Assembly: GCA_032433765.1 (NCBI GenBank) | Contig: JAVIAB010000051.1 | Coordinates: 152,580,114 to 152,644,113 of the forward strand | Source: Megaustenia siamemsis | Lineage: Eukaryota; Mollusca; Gastropoda; Stylommatophora; Ariophantidae | Length of the DNA: 64,000 nt | Reading direction: 5' to 3' | Shown here: positions 11,795 through 22,040 of the stretch, in pieces | Position numbering within the stretch: position 1 is the first letter of the stretch | How the letters are laid out: every line of letters begins with the position of its first letter | Made by a program: the position numbers and the translations under genes | The notes under the pieces: model-generated | What the model was told of the DNA's origin: nothing | What the model saw: only the letters and a program-made list of their open reading frames with translations | The model's database searches: none

Positions 11795-12177
11795 TGCCCA
11801 TTCACTATTACTTAGTTCGGCTAAAATGTGGTTACCATATTGCTCAATGTTAACTAATCCCTGTTACAAAAAGATGTTACCAAACTGTTCATTGTTCAAA
11901 TTAATTACTCTACTAACACGAGATTATCATATTGTTAACTGTTAATTATCCTGCTATAACGCGGTTACCGTATTGCTCACTATAGACTGATCCTTCTATA
12001 GTAGCCCTAACATACCAGTCACCACTAACGAATTCATCTAAGTTAAGTCTATCATCATTTGTCTTAAGTTCGGAATGGCGTCACCGCAGTCAGCATACCG
12101 TTCCCTCTTATTTAATAGTAGTAGTAGTATCCTTTCAGTGTCCAGAGACAATTAATTTAGTGCTCTTGAAATGTTAA
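11795..12177. repeat. Degenerate tandem sequence around a GTTACCATATTG motif
   Basis: Several imperfect copies of GTTACCATATTGCTCA or related words, followed by a TTAACTAATCC-like word, recur at roughly 50-65 bp between 11828 and 11995. The remainder to 12177 has no clear repeat. It may be the decayed edge of the 46-bp array that follows. Confidence 0.45.
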
Positions 12178-12291
12178 CTAATAGTAAACATAATCCTACC
12201 ATACTGTTGACGGTTGACTAACCCTAATAGTAAACATAATCCTACCATACTGTTGACAGTTGACTAATCCTAATAGTAAACATAATCCTAC
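12178..12291. repeat. 46-bp minisatellite, left part
   Basis: Units start GTAAACATAATCCTACCATA and end TTGACTAATCCTAATA, with unit starts at 12184, 12230 and about 12276. The array is interrupted by a family B LINE and resumes at about 13222 with the same unit. Confidence 0.85.
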
Positions 12292-12305
12292 CACCATCGT
12301 CATCA

Positions 12306-12626
12306 TCATGTGCCATACCGGTTGGCGTAGGCGACCATGTCCTTCCACAATCTTCTATCTACAGTGCATCGTATCAGTTCTGTTGTTAACTGTTTTCCAT
12401 GCCATGACACCAAGCTATCCAGTATTTTCTCTCTTTGTCGCCCGCGATCTCTCTTTCCTTTTATTTTGCCAGTTGTAACCAGGTATTCCAACTCTCCTCT
12501 TCTCATGATGTGCCCGAAAAATGTTGATTGCTTCTTTCTGATGTTTTTTAGTAGCTCCCTTTTTGTGTTGGCCTCTTTGAGAACTTCCTCATTGGTCTTT
12601 TTAGCTGTCCAGGGAACTTTCAACAT
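12306..12626 (-). pseudogene. Family B RT C-terminal domain
   Basis: 106 codons continuing the family B polyprotein after a frameshift near 12625-12660. VPWTAKKTNEEVLKEAN is at residues 4-20, GHIMRRGELEYL at 38-49 and the basic GKIKGKRDRGRQREK at 53-67, then a tail ending YANRYGT just before the 3' untranslated tail. This is the conserved C-terminal region of many APE-type LINEs. Position and sequence match the fragment at 3893-4262, which confirms family membership. Confidence 0.85.
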
Positions 12627-13174
12627 TCTTCTGAGAAATCCCCATCTCTGTGGCCTCTAATCGTCTTTTCATTTGTTTGTCTACTGTCCATGATTCGCTT
12701 CCATAGGTCAGAATTGGTTCTATATAGCACCGATGAACTCTCTTTCTCATTTTTATTGACATACATAGATTTGTTGCATAAGATATTTTTCATTTTCTGA
12801 AATGCCATTTTGGCCAGAGCTATTCTGCTTTTTATTTCTGTGGTGCATCTCCCATCTGATGTTATTATTGTGCCCAAGTATTTGAAACGTTGCACTTGTT
12901 TCAGATTTGTCTCGTTTATTTTTATGCTGCATGATGGTGGTGATTGTTTCTTCGATATGACCATTACTTCTGTTTTCTTACTATTCAGACTGAGACCTTT
13001 CTTGTTGCTTTCTTTTACTATTATGTCTATCATTTCTTGTAGTTCATTATCTGTCTCTGCTATTAATACTGTGTCATCCACATATCGCAAATTATTTATG
13101 TTGTGACCGTTTACTTCAATTTCTTTTTTGTCTACTATTGATCTCATAATATATTCGCTGTAAAGTGAAAGCAA
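12620..13174 (-). pseudogene. Family B reverse transcriptase, palm/thumb part
   Basis: 184 codons of the reverse transcriptase that copies the element's RNA at a nicked target site. The catalytic motif YVDD (residues 31-34, in LRYVDDTVLIAE) is intact. LNSKKTEVMVIS follows at about 63-74, and YLGTIITSDGRC, a hallmark of APE-type LINE RTs, at 99-110. Everything N-terminal to residue 1 (RT fingers, endonuclease) is missing because the copy is 5'-truncated, and the upstream DNA runs straight into minisatellite. At the C-terminal end the frame is lost just before the next open piece: the expected YGxExW motif is replaced by SSVLYRTNSDLW and a shifted tail. Dead copy; the RT identity is well supported by the motif series. 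Confidence 0.88.
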
Positions 13175-13221
13175 ATCTGGCGACAGAACACAGCCTTGTC
13201 TGACTCCTTGTTTTATATACG

Positions 13222-13312
13222 ATTAATCCTAATAGTAAACATAATCCTACCATACCGTTGATTAATCCTAATAGTAAACATAATCCTACCATACCGTTGA
13301 TGGTTGACTAAT
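13222..13312. repeat. 46-bp minisatellite, right part
   Basis: Two further units (starting ATTAATCCTAATAGTAAAC) identical in type to those at 12178-12291. One unit is shortened. Continuation of the array after the LINE insertion. Confidence 0.85.
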
Positions 13313-14815
13313 CTTCCTAAATTAAGGTTATAAAACGTTCGTTTTTTATTCAACTTGCTATGATACGCCCATCACATAATTGACAATTGACTAGCTATCA
13401 CAACAAAAACCTGCTAGATTTTTCAATGTTTCAACAATAAACTGACATAACGCTAACACAGACTCATGCTGTCAATTATTGATTGAAAATAGTGGTACAT
13501 ATTTCAGTTAATTAGTTCTTCTAACGTAACACCACCGATGTATATACCACAACAAACCGGGAAATATCTTTCCAGATTTAAGTAAAAGAAGCAGTGAATG
13601 AAATTAAAATTTAACAAAAATATACGACACAATTTTTGAAGCAAATGTAGGCCAAGGACAATTATATTTAGATTTTTAAAGAAATAATAACTGACAAAAA
13701 TACACCACGATCTTGTGTCTATATGCGTGTACCTGAGAGGAAAGCTTCTTTAGCGAATCTCGAGTTCCGTGTTTTAAAAAAAGGAAGAAATCTGTGAATG
13801 ACAGATCCTTGAAACTACATTGCCAGAGCAGAATGTCTTTAATGGAATCAATCTATATTCAAAGTGTTTTTTTCTTTATTTTGTCCATTTTAGCATAAGT
13901 GAATAAAAATCCGTTCAATACTTTTGTTGTCTTAAGGAGTTGTTGAGAATTGAGAAAGTTCCCAAAATTCTGATGGAAGTCGATATTTCACGAGATTTGA
14001 GCGCGCGCGCGTGTGTAGCTGTATGGATTCCGTAATAACGTTTTCCTGATTATAAACCTTAATTACTTCAATTGTTTAACTTTTGAAATCGTGTCGATGC
14101 ACTGCCGACACGGAGCTAATATTGGAGTGAGGTTTACACTTGATCTCATGGAACAATTTCCTGCTACGAAGCTTCAACGTTTTAAAGCAACATGTCTTCC
14201 TTCATGAGAACGTCATACAATTCTTTCAGTTTTGACTTCAATAAACAAAATGTCAGGCTATGTTTACCATCTTTCAAGCACAAGTGCTTTCGTCTACACG
14301 TTTTTTCTTCTCGATTTTGTTGTAAATTAGCAGTATGTTTATTTGCTGATGTCACAAACGTGTCATGTACACATTCGAGACATCATAAAAACATTTCACG
14401 TCTACATTCCAGATATAATCAAACATGTCTCGTCTTCATTGAGACATACCTTTAGTTCAGTTGAAATGTAACTGCAGGCTCGACTTAATAAGCATGGTTG
14501 ATGAGACGACCCGCAACGATTTGCTTAGTTTCTCACTTTCTGTTGTACAACTTGAAGCTTGTCAGTTCTAGGAGGTAATGTAATACTAGGTCTTCTATAT
14601 CGGACAATCCCCCACTGCTGGGATCACGGTGAGTTCCATCTCCCTGACACCTCTTCTTTGACAAACCTGTTTCTAGAGAGTTCCACAGGAGAGGTCATGC
14701 ATAAGGCATTAACGGTGGCAAATGATCATGTTACAGGTTCATCCTGTACAGCACGTGACGTTTACAAGATAGTGACGAATAGTACTAGGCTCAAGGCGGA
14801 CTCAGAGTAAGATGG
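13313..14815. other. 1.5 kb of unrecognised sequence
   Basis: No coding motif or repeat family seen. A short (GC)n run at about 14001-14010 runs into GTGTG. Open frames at 14192-14455 (87 codons) and 14559-14810 (83 codons) on the plus strand have no recognisable domain and no supporting context; the second is preceded by other-frame stops and could be chance. Confidence 0.5.
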
Positions 14816-14817
14816 AT

Positions 14818-15555
14818 TCCAACATCAACATAATTCTACAACAGCATCACAGGTCAAGATAACTATACAACAACATAACAAGACAAAAACTATACAACAG
14901 ATCACAAGACAAGATAACTCTACAACAGCAACACAAGACAAGATACCTCTACAACAGCAACAACAAGACAAGGTAACTCTACAACAGCAACACAAGACAA
15001 GGTACCTCTACAACAGCAACACAAGACAAGGTAACTCTACAACAGCAACACAAGACAAGGTAACTCTACAACAGCAACACAAGACAAGGTAACTCTACAG
15101 CAGCAACACAAGACAAGGTAACTCTACAACAGCAACACAAGACAAGATACCTCTACAACAGCAACACAAGACAAGGTAACTCTACAACATCAACACAAAA
15201 CAAGATACCTCTACAACAGCAACACAAGACAATGTAACTCTACAACATCAACACAAAACAAGGTAACTCTACAACAGCAACACAAGACAAGGTAACTCTA
15301 CAACAAACAACACAAGACAAGGTAACTCTACAACAGCAACACAAGACAAGGTAACTCTACAACAGCAACACAAGACAAGGTAACTCTACAACAGCAACAC
15401 AAGACAAGGTAACTCTACAACAGCAACACAAGACAAGGTAACTCTACAACAGCAACGACAAGGTAACTCTACAACAGCAACACAAGACAAGAACTCTGCA
15501 ACAGCAACACAAGACAAGATAACTCTACAACAGCAACACAAGACAAGGTAACGAG
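14818..15555. repeat. 29-bp minisatellite (about 23-25 copies)
   Basis: The unit is GGTAACTCTACAACAGC followed by AACACAAGACAA, with GATACCTC variants. The left edge (14818-14935) is degenerate. It ends shortly upstream of the family A LINE. Confidence 0.93.
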
Positions 15556-16170
15556 GTTCTGTTTGGCAATGAAATGTAAAATGTAACCACGAATATAACA
15601 ATCTTTATCACCATTTTTACAACAGAAACATCTTAAGAAAAATTGGAAGAAAAAAGACAAGCGAAGAACACTGCCTGATACAAGAAAATTGATAATGAAA
15701 TACGAAAAATGTGCAAAAAGGCAAAATAAGACTGGCTGAACAAATGTGCTAGAAGTAAAATCTATGGAAAGTAAAAAAAAATTAAGAGGGATGCACACAG
15801 AAATAAATAGAATGACTAATAAAGACAAAAAAAGCTGCAGGAAGCGGATGTATTGCAAACAAAGAGGGAAGAATGCTACAGACAACAAAGATATAATCGA
15901 TAGATGGCAGGAATATATAAAGAATTATTTCATGACGAAAGGGACCAAAAAAAAAACGATTTATAAAATGTACATCCAACTATAAAATCCTGAAATCTGA
16001 AGAAGAAAAGCATAAAACCAACGAAAAAGGGAAAGGCAGCAGGACCTAACAAAATACAGATAGAGATGATACAAGCACTAGAAGATTTTGGCATTGCAGT
16101 GATCACAGACTTATGTATGACATATACCAACGGGATACATACCAAATGAACTAAAAAACATTAACTTTCA

Positions 16171-16743
16171 TTGCATCGCCGAAAAAAGAATGGTACAGTT
16201 GAATGCAGTGATTTTAGAACAATAAGCCTAACGAGCCAGGTAACCAAAATTTTACTAAAAGTTATACAAGGAAGGATTCAGAATAAAATTAATTATGAAT
16301 TAGATGAGCAGCAATTTGGATTCAGGAAAAACAGTGGGACAAAAGATGCCATATTCAGCAAGAGGACATTGATTAAAAGTACAACAAACCAACAAATGGC
16401 TGCTTCTATAGACTACACCAAAGCATTTGATAGAATACACCATAATCAACTTATAGACTGCCTAAAAGATATAAATCTGGATGACACAGACATACGACTG
16501 ATATGTAATTTGTACTGGGAGCAAACAGCAATAATAAAATATAACAAGGAGAACTCTACACCCATGGACATAAAAAGAGGAGTAAGACAAGGATGCATCC
16601 TATCACCAAGCTTGTTCAATCTATACACTGAGCAAATCTTTAAAAACTTCACAGAGATGCCAGGCCTAAACATTAACGGAAAGATAATCAATAACCAAAG
16701 ATATGCTGCTGATACTGTACTACTAGCAGAAAATCCTAACTAA
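16171..16743 (+). pseudogene. Family A reverse transcriptase, catalytic core with YAAD
   Basis: 190 codons covering RT fingers and palm. FRTISLTSQVTKILLKVI is at residues 15-32, QQFGFRKNSGTKDA at 47-60, DYTKAFDRI at 81-89 with the first catalytic aspartate, and RGVRQGCILSPSLFN at 136-150. The third motif, normally F/YADD, reads YAAD at residues 178-181 (16702-16713), so the first of its two catalytic aspartates is replaced by alanine. The frame closes a few codons later although homology continues in another frame from 16775. Both facts indicate an inactive enzyme. Motif order and spacing are typical of non-LTR retrotransposon RT, so the identity is secure. Confidence 0.92.
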
Positions 16744-16774
16744 AGATCTACAACAATTACTTAATGTAGTAAAC

Positions 16775-17429
16775 ATGACAAGCAGAAAATATGGACTAGA
16801 TATGAATATCAAAAAGATTAAAACTATGATCATAAACAAAGAAAATTCTCAAGGCTTACAATTAAATATCACAGTTGAAGGCATACATCTGGAGACAGTT
16901 CATAGCTACAACTACCTGGGACATACTATAACCAGTGATGGAAAATGTACATCTGAAAAAACAAAAGAATAGGTATGGCAAAAAGTAAGTTTAATGTCAT
17001 GAAAACTATACTAACATCAAAACAAACAACACCAGGGCTAAAACTAAGAATGGGAAAATGCTACATCTTCTCAATATTCCTGTATGGTGCAGAAACATGG
17101 ACATTATACAGAAAACAGAACAGAAAATTGAAACCTTTGAAATGTGGATATAGAAGAATAGGTAGAATTGGATGGAAAGAAAGAAAACAAACGATAAATT
17201 TTAAAAACAACTAAAAATGAAAAGAGAACTACTAAACACAATTAGAAACAAGACAAATGAAATCTGTGGGCTTGTTATAAGACACAAGAGCCTAAAAATA
17301 GTAATATTGGAAGGGAAAATACAAGGTAAAAGAGGCAGAGGCAGATCAAGACTGACATGGACGAGTAACAAAAAGATGGACAAGTCAACCTATGACAATC
17401 TGCACCATCAAAAGCAAGTGACAGAGTGA
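16775..17429 (+). pseudogene. Family A RT thumb and C-terminal domain, three broken pieces
   Basis: The first piece (16775-16972) has NYLGHTITSDGKCTSE, the conserved YLG-SDG motif after the palm. The second (16975-17214) has KLRMGKCYIFSIFLYGAETW and RRIGRIGWKERK. The third (17217-17429) has VILEGKIQGKRGRGRSRL, the basic GKRGRGRxR motif of LINE C-termini. Junctions are a stop at 16970-16972 and a frameshift at about 17215. The same three motifs recur in the family A fragments at 2895-3487 and 30832-31303. Confidence 0.87.
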
Positions 17430-17487
17430 ATGGCGCTCTATGGTAGTCAACCTTCGATGCGGAGACGGCACGCAATGATGATGATTA

Positions 17488-17640
17488 TCACCATCATCAA
17501 GTGCCATACTGGTTGGACGGAGGAGATAATTTCATTTAACATATATCTTTTCCACACTCTCTTCTACCTTTCAGCTCCATGTGGAGCAGAGGTCTTCAAC
17601 AAACACTTTCCAAGTAGTTCTGTTTCTTGCATGAGTTTAA
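17488..17640 (-). mobile_element. Inverted 3' tips of two LINE families (B-like, then E)
   Basis: Immediately after the ATG-rich tail of family A, 17492-17520 reads CACCATCATCAAGTGCCATA and on to GGTTGG, which resembles the inverted 3' end of family B-like copies (compare 12300-12325 and 27485-27510). Next, 17545-17640 is the reverse complement of the family E 3' end: on the minus strand it has the KCLLKTSAPHG / KVFVEDLCSTG-type stretch and the GGAGCTGAAAGG end. So two minus-strand 3' tips lie tail to tail against a plus-strand 3' tail. Confidence 0.65.
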
Positions 17641-18183
17641 TGCCAGTATTCGGAGTGGCCAGATTAAGGAGGAGTGGCTACACAGCTACTTACTACCGCT
17701 ACCGAAGCCAAACAAGGACCATTCTCAGATCAGTGCCTACAGAATCATCACATGCAGAACACTGCGGGCAAGCTGCTGGAGAAAATAATTGCCCGTGTCC
17801 TCACCTGTCGCCTTGAACAGAAACGCGTATTCCCACCACACTCGGAGGTTATAGATATAACAAAGAGACATGGCTCAATGCTGCAGTATTTGCCTATGAC
17901 GTCTTCGAAGACTTCCACAGACGAGAGGAGACATGTGCTGCTGCTATAGATCTGGAGGATGCATACAACAGGGAACCATTTGAATATATCATGTATATGC
18001 TCCTCAAATTTGAGCCCTCTTCTCATTAGATGGATCGCCGCGGCACTGTTTCAGAGGAGGTGATACTCAGATGTGGAAGTTGGTCTTCCGAGCCAACATC
18101 CATTTGTCCGGGCTGCCACAAGGCTCACCATTGTCACCAGTTCTATTTAACACAGCCCAACAGCTGGATGGGAGGGAAGAACT

Positions 18184-18375
18184 ATGACTTTTGCTGATGA
18201 TATTCTGGTATATCGACAGGGAAGAGACAGACGGGGAATCGCCTCCACAATGCAAGACGAACTCGATCGCATTTCTTCCTGGTGTGGGGTTTCAGGTGCC
18301 TTGGTTAATCCTAATAAAGCATCAGTTTCATGGTTCTCCCTTAACAATCATATCGTTAATACGACCACACGGTAG
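18184..18375 (+). pseudogene. Family D RT palm with intact FADD
   Basis: A 63-codon piece beginning within the catalytic motif TFADDILVYRQGRDRRG, followed by STMQDELDRISSWCGVSGAL and NPNKASVSWFSLNN. This is the stretch after the RT active site that contacts primer and template. The codons upstream are in other frames (QGSPLSPV-type motif degraded at about 18110-18140), and the frame stops at 18373. Recognisable but inactivated. Confidence 0.82.
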
Positions 18376-18855
18376 TACGAATGGGAGCTGATGAGGTACC
18401 AGGGACAAGTTGATGACATACCTCGGAGTTAAGTTTGATCGCAGCCTGTGTTTTCGGGACCACGTCGACCATGTGATAACAAAATCCCGCAAAGGATTAG
18501 CCGCCTTGAAGGTCATGGCAGCTGCCAACATCGAGCAGAGGCTACTTACTCTTCTGTTCCAGGATTAGTCCTCGCACCAATCGAGTATGCCCTGGCCATT
18601 CTTACTGTCAGTACGACACAAATTGATAGGCTGGAGAAAATACAAATGAAGCCATGCGCATTATCCTGGATGTACGAGGGACACTCCCTGTGTAGCAATG
18701 AGGTATCTTCTTGACTTTCCAACCATGGATGACAGAATCAAGATCTGGAGAGCACGAGCATACCTGAAGATTAGTACAGATACAGAGCATCCATTGCACC
18801 ACGTGCTCAACACAGAGAAAGGTAACCAGGCAAATCATGGTGGGCCGAGCAGAAG

Positions 18856-19179
18856 ATGTCATCAAACAGGTCTGTGGGCTTACCAATATCAGCGTTGGTG
18901 AGGAGTGGATACCGGTGCCTACGTCATTCAAGGGACTTTCTCATGTATTGTCACACTCGACAGGAAAGTAGGGAACAGAACCCGGTCGTGGTTAATGCTG
19001 AGGTCAACGGTCTCATCTGCGATAACACCGATGAGAAAGATGCAGTCATCTATACAGACGGATCTGTAAGACGACACGAAAGAAGTGCATGGGCATTTAC
19101 AGCACGCTCGGCAGGCAGAATAGCCAAGGAAGACAGTGGTGCATACGTCGTGACCACGAGTAGCATGACAATGGAGTGA
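18856..19179 (+). pseudogene. Family D RNase H, N-terminal half
   Basis: 107 codons. VIYTDGSVRRHERSAWAF at residues 64-81 holds the first RNase H catalytic aspartate (D68 in YTDGS), and TTSSMTME ends the piece with the glutamate that begins the second motif. RNase H removes the RNA strand after first-strand synthesis. The frame closes at a stop formed by an apparent one-base loss at about 19176-19178, and the rest of the domain continues in the overlapping next frame. The residues before about 50 are not recognisable. Confidence 0.85.
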
Positions 19180-19703
19180 TGGCAGTGACCAAGGCATTCA
19201 AATGGTTAGAGTCACAAGACTACATCCACGCATGTATACTGAGTGATTCGATGAGCATGATAAAAAAAAGTGGAGGCGGGCTTGTACGCATGCAATGGGT
19301 AGAGTCGTTGCAGAAATCCAAAATACGTAAGGTCACCTTTGTCTATGTCCCTGGACATGCGGGAGTACGGGGAAATGAAAGAGCGGACAGGTTGGCTAGC
19401 TGCGCTGTCGTTGAGGACGGGCAACCAATGGATCGGGCGGACATCATCAATGCCCTTCGAGATGTGGGAAGAGCACAGGACTTCGACAAACACAGATCCA
19501 CGTCACTTCTTCGGATGATGGAATGGGAGTTAAGATGGGCACAGCCAGAAATGAGAAACTTGGGCCGTGTAAGAAGACTTATCAACCAACATAGAACTGG
19601 AGTCGTCAGTCGCTGGACACTGCGGGAATTGCTGAGGAGGGGATCTGAGCACCTATGGACATGTTCGGAGTGCAATGATGATGACCCGCAAATAACTCAA
19701 TAA
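19176..19703 (+). pseudogene. Family D RNase H, C-terminal half, plus tail domain
   Basis: 175 codons. ILSDSMSMIKK (D24) is the third RNase H acidic motif, and YVPGHAGVRGNERADRLA (residues 57-74) carries the H61, N67 and D71 positions of the last motif. So all four RNase H motifs are present across the two frames. The remainder, RRLINQHRTGVVSRWTLREL and CSECNDDDP near the end, is the conserved C-terminal tail with a short CxxC pair. It stops at TAA just before the assembly gap. The first codon would be GTG and is only the edge of the frame, not a real start. Confidence 0.87.
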
Positions 19704-19707
19704 CTCT

Positions 19708-19807
19708 NNNNNNNNNNNNNNNNNNNNNNNNNNNNNNNNNNNNNNNNNNNNNNNNNNNNNNNNNNNNNNNNNNNNNNNNNNNNNNNNNNNNNNNNNNNNN
19801 NNNNNNN
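19708..19807. other. Assembly gap (100 N)
   Basis: Exactly 100 N, a conventional placeholder length, so the true gap size is unknown. It separates the family D 3' end from a SINE whose left edge begins at the first called base. Confidence 0.99.
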
Positions 19808-19980
19808 TTCGGCACATGATTTTTGTGGTAATGTTGTCGGTATTTTCCGCATTACTTTCCCAGAAAAAAAATTCGGTACCCATTAAAAGCTGGATGAACA
19901 GGAAGTCGTCGGTTGGAATCGAACCCTAGCTCTTGTCCTTTGTAGTCCAGTTCACTAACCACTGAGCTATCGCGGCCTCC
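19808..19980 (-). mobile_element. tRNA-derived SINE-2, copy 1
   Basis: On the minus strand the head reads GGAGGCCGCGATAGCTCAGT and onward, with an A box TAGCTCAGTGG and a B box GGTTCGATTCC. After about 80 bp it continues into a body that matches the copy at 37431-37606 through to GCACATGATTTTTGTGG at the left end. The shared non-tRNA body in two loci is what makes this a SINE and not a tRNA gene. The left (3') end touches the N gap, so it may be cut. Confidence 0.88.
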
Positions 19981-20094
19981 AGTCACTCAACAGGAGGAAG
20001 GAAAATTACGATGGGGAGAGAATCTTAGAAGTAAAAAGCAAAAAAAGGATAAATGATATACTTCAGAAACAATCACTTCGCAAATCAAACTTGA
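19981..20094. other. Short spacer
   Basis: About 110 bp with no recognisable content between the SINE and the 35-bp array. Confidence 0.4.
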
Positions 20095-20278
20095 ACCTCA
20101 TCATCCTCCTCGACAGGCCAACATTCAACACATCAGCATCTTCCTCGACAGATCAACATTCAACACATCAACATCTTCCTCGACAGATCAGCATTCAACA
20201 CATCAACATATTTCTCGACAGTCCAACATTCAACACATCAACATTTCCTTGACAGATCAACATTCAACACATGTTTTT
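20095..20278. repeat. About 35-bp minisatellite (5 copies)
   Basis: The unit is GACAGATCAACATTCAACAC followed by ATCAACATCTTCCTC, with small length differences between copies. Confidence 0.8.
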
Positions 20279-20423
20279 TGAAGTAAACATGTCAGTGCTA
20301 TTATCAGCTTCGTTAGCCATCTAAGGCGCCACCATAACGAGAAAGACCACGACAGCTTGGTCCTCATCGGCACTAATCAACGAACACAAACAATTTTGAC
20401 TTCCAGTAAGTGGTGGCAGAGGT

Positions 20424-20935
20424 CCTCAAGTGAGACAGAGATCATAAACATGATACTGAAATCCTCTCGTGAAACAGAGATCATAAACATGATACTGAAA
20501 TCCTCTCGTGAAACAGAGATCTTAAACACGATACTGAAATCCTCTCGTGAAACAGAGATCATAAACATGATACTGAAATCCTCTCGCGAAACAGAGATCA
20601 TAAACACGATACTGAAATCCTCTCGTGAAACAAAGATCATAAACATGATACTGAAATCCTCTCGTGAAACAGAGATCATAAACACGATACTGAAATCCTC
20701 TCGTGAAACAAAGATCATAAACATGATACTGAAATCCTCTCGTGAAACAGAGATCATAAACATGATACTGAAATCCTCTCGTGAAACAGAGATCATAAAC
20801 ATGATACTGAAATCCTCTCGTGAAACAGAGATCATAAACATGATACTGAAATCCTCTCGTGAAACAGAGATCATAAACATGATACTGAAATCCTCTCGTG
20901 AAACAGAGATCTTAAACACGATACTGAAATCCTCC
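20424..20935. repeat. 39-bp minisatellite (13 copies)
   Basis: The unit is GAAACAGAGATCATAAAC followed by ATGATACTGAAATCCTCTCGT. Variants alternate (ATCATAAACATG, ATCATAAACACG, ATCTTAAACACG). As the period is divisible by three, both strands read open (13-residue pseudo-repeats ETEIINMILKSSR and FSIMFMISVSRED). No gene context. Confidence 0.95.
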
Positions 20936-21160
20936 AGTAATACTAAAGTCCTGCAGTGATACTGGAATCCTCCAGTGATATAAAAATCCCGCCGTGATAC
21001 AAAAATCTCCCAATGATACTAAAATCCTCCAGTGATAAAGAAATCCTTTAGTGATACTGGAATCCTCCTGCGATACTGGAATCTTCCAATGGTGCTGCAA
21101 TCTTTCAGTGATACAGAATCCTCCAGTGAAATATAAATCGTCCAGTGAAACAGAGACCCT
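20936..21160. repeat. Decayed edge of the 39-bp array (18-22 bp words)
   Basis: Words such as TGATACTGGAATCCTCCAG recur every 18-22 bp with many substitutions. They resemble half of the 39-bp unit, so this looks like an older or independently shortened edge of the same array. Confidence 0.75.
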
Positions 21161-21264
21161 ATGATCGAGATTCACCTAGAGAAAAGGTTGTGCACTAAAT
21201 TTTAAAAAAGCAAAGCTCGATCTTTGTGTTCTTTCAACAACTCACAGCTGATCTGAACCTCCAG

Positions 21265-22040
21265 GCTAGACGATAACAGTCTGTGGTACAACACACAAGC
21301 TAGCACAGCTAGGATCGTCTGTGGTACAACACTCTAGCTAGCACAGATAGGATCTTCTGTGGTACAATGCACTAGCTAGCACAGCTAGGATCGTCTGTGG
21401 TACAATGCACTAGCTAGCACAGATAGGATCTTCTGTGGTACAACACACTAGCTAGCACAGCTAGGATCGTCTGTGGTACAACACTCTAGCTAGCACAGCT
21501 AGGATCGTCTGTGGTACAATGCACTAGCTAGCACAGCTAGGATCGTCTGTGGTACAATGCACTAGCTAGCACAGCTAGGATCGTCTGTGGTACAACGCAC
21601 TAGCTAGCACAGCTAGGATCATCTGTGGTACAACACACTAGCTAGCACAGATAGGATCTTCTGTGGTACAACACACTAGCTAGCACAGATAGGATCTTCT
21701 GTGGTACAACACACTAGCTAGCACAGCTAGGATTGTCTGTGGTACAACACACAAGCTAGCACAGCTAGGATCGTCTGTGGTACAATGCACTAGCTAGCAC
21801 AGCTAGGATCGTCTGTGGTACAACGCACTAGCTAGCACAGCTAGGATCATCTGTGGTACAACACACTAGCTAGCACAGCTAGGATCGTCTGTGGTACAAC
21901 ACACTAGCTAGCACAGCTAGGATCGTCTGTGGTACAACACACTAGCTAGCACAGCTAGGATCGTCTGTGGTACAACACACTAGCTAGCACAGCTAGGATC
22001 GTCTGTGGTACAACACACTATTTAGCACAGCTAGGATCTT
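21265..22040. repeat. 38-bp minisatellite (about 20 copies) with CTAGCTAG dyads
   Basis: The unit is CTAGCTAGCACAGCTAGGAT followed by CGTCTGTGGTACAACACA, exactly 38 bp (unit starts at 21301 and 21339). Each unit carries the self-complementary octamer CTAGCTAG and a further CTAG 7 bp away. Variant blocks CGTCTG/CTTCTG and CAGCTAG/CAGATAG are interspersed. No open frame spans it. Confidence 0.95.

Larger units (their letters stand above)
12292..13221 (-). mobile_element. Family B LINE, 3' half, inserted in the 46-bp array
   Basis: Minus-strand non-LTR retrotransposon containing the RT palm, thumb and C-terminal region, truncated at its 5' end. The 3' end is at the left and finishes in an ATGATGATGACGATGG tail, a trinucleotide-type tail like those of RTE-type elements (inference). 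Units of one 46-bp minisatellite flank it on both sides, which marks the insertion. The two coding pieces are described separately; related fragments occur at 3893-4262 and, more diverged, at 27490-27815. Confidence 0.88.
15600..17485 (+). mobile_element. Family A LINE, longest copy (linker, RT, C-terminus, ATG tail)
   Basis: Plus-strand non-LTR retrotransposon missing its endonuclease. The order is a lysine-rich pre-RT linker (15620-16160, broken), RT palm (16171-16743), thumb (16775-16972), YGAETW region (16975-17214), and a C-terminal basic domain (17217-17429). The 3' end is GGAGACGGCACGCAATG followed by a short ATG-rich tail at about 17475-17487. At least four frameshifts or stops separate these pieces. 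Three other copies of the 3' end occur at 2895-3487, 29742-30365 and 30832-31303. The trinucleotide tail and APE-like C-terminus suggest an RTE-like element, but the clade is inferred. Confidence 0.88.
17641..19706 (+). mobile_element. Family D LINE with RNase H domain (I/Jockey-type)
   Basis: Plus-strand non-LTR retrotransposon containing most of the RT and a complete-looking C-terminal RNase H domain. RT pieces: KLLEKIIARVLTCRLEQ (about 17770), then NAAVFAYDVFEDF and AAAIDLEDAYNREPFEYIM in another frame (17870-17990), TFADDILVY (18187-18210, catalytic FADD intact), YLGVKFDRSLCFRDHV (about 18420-18465). Many frameshifts separate them. An RNase H domain after the RT is characteristic of the I, R1, LOA and some Jockey-group clades. 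It ends just before the N gap. A 150-bp 3' copy is at 31749-31903. I associate this kind of element with molluscan genomes, but only from general familiarity. Confidence 0.87.
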
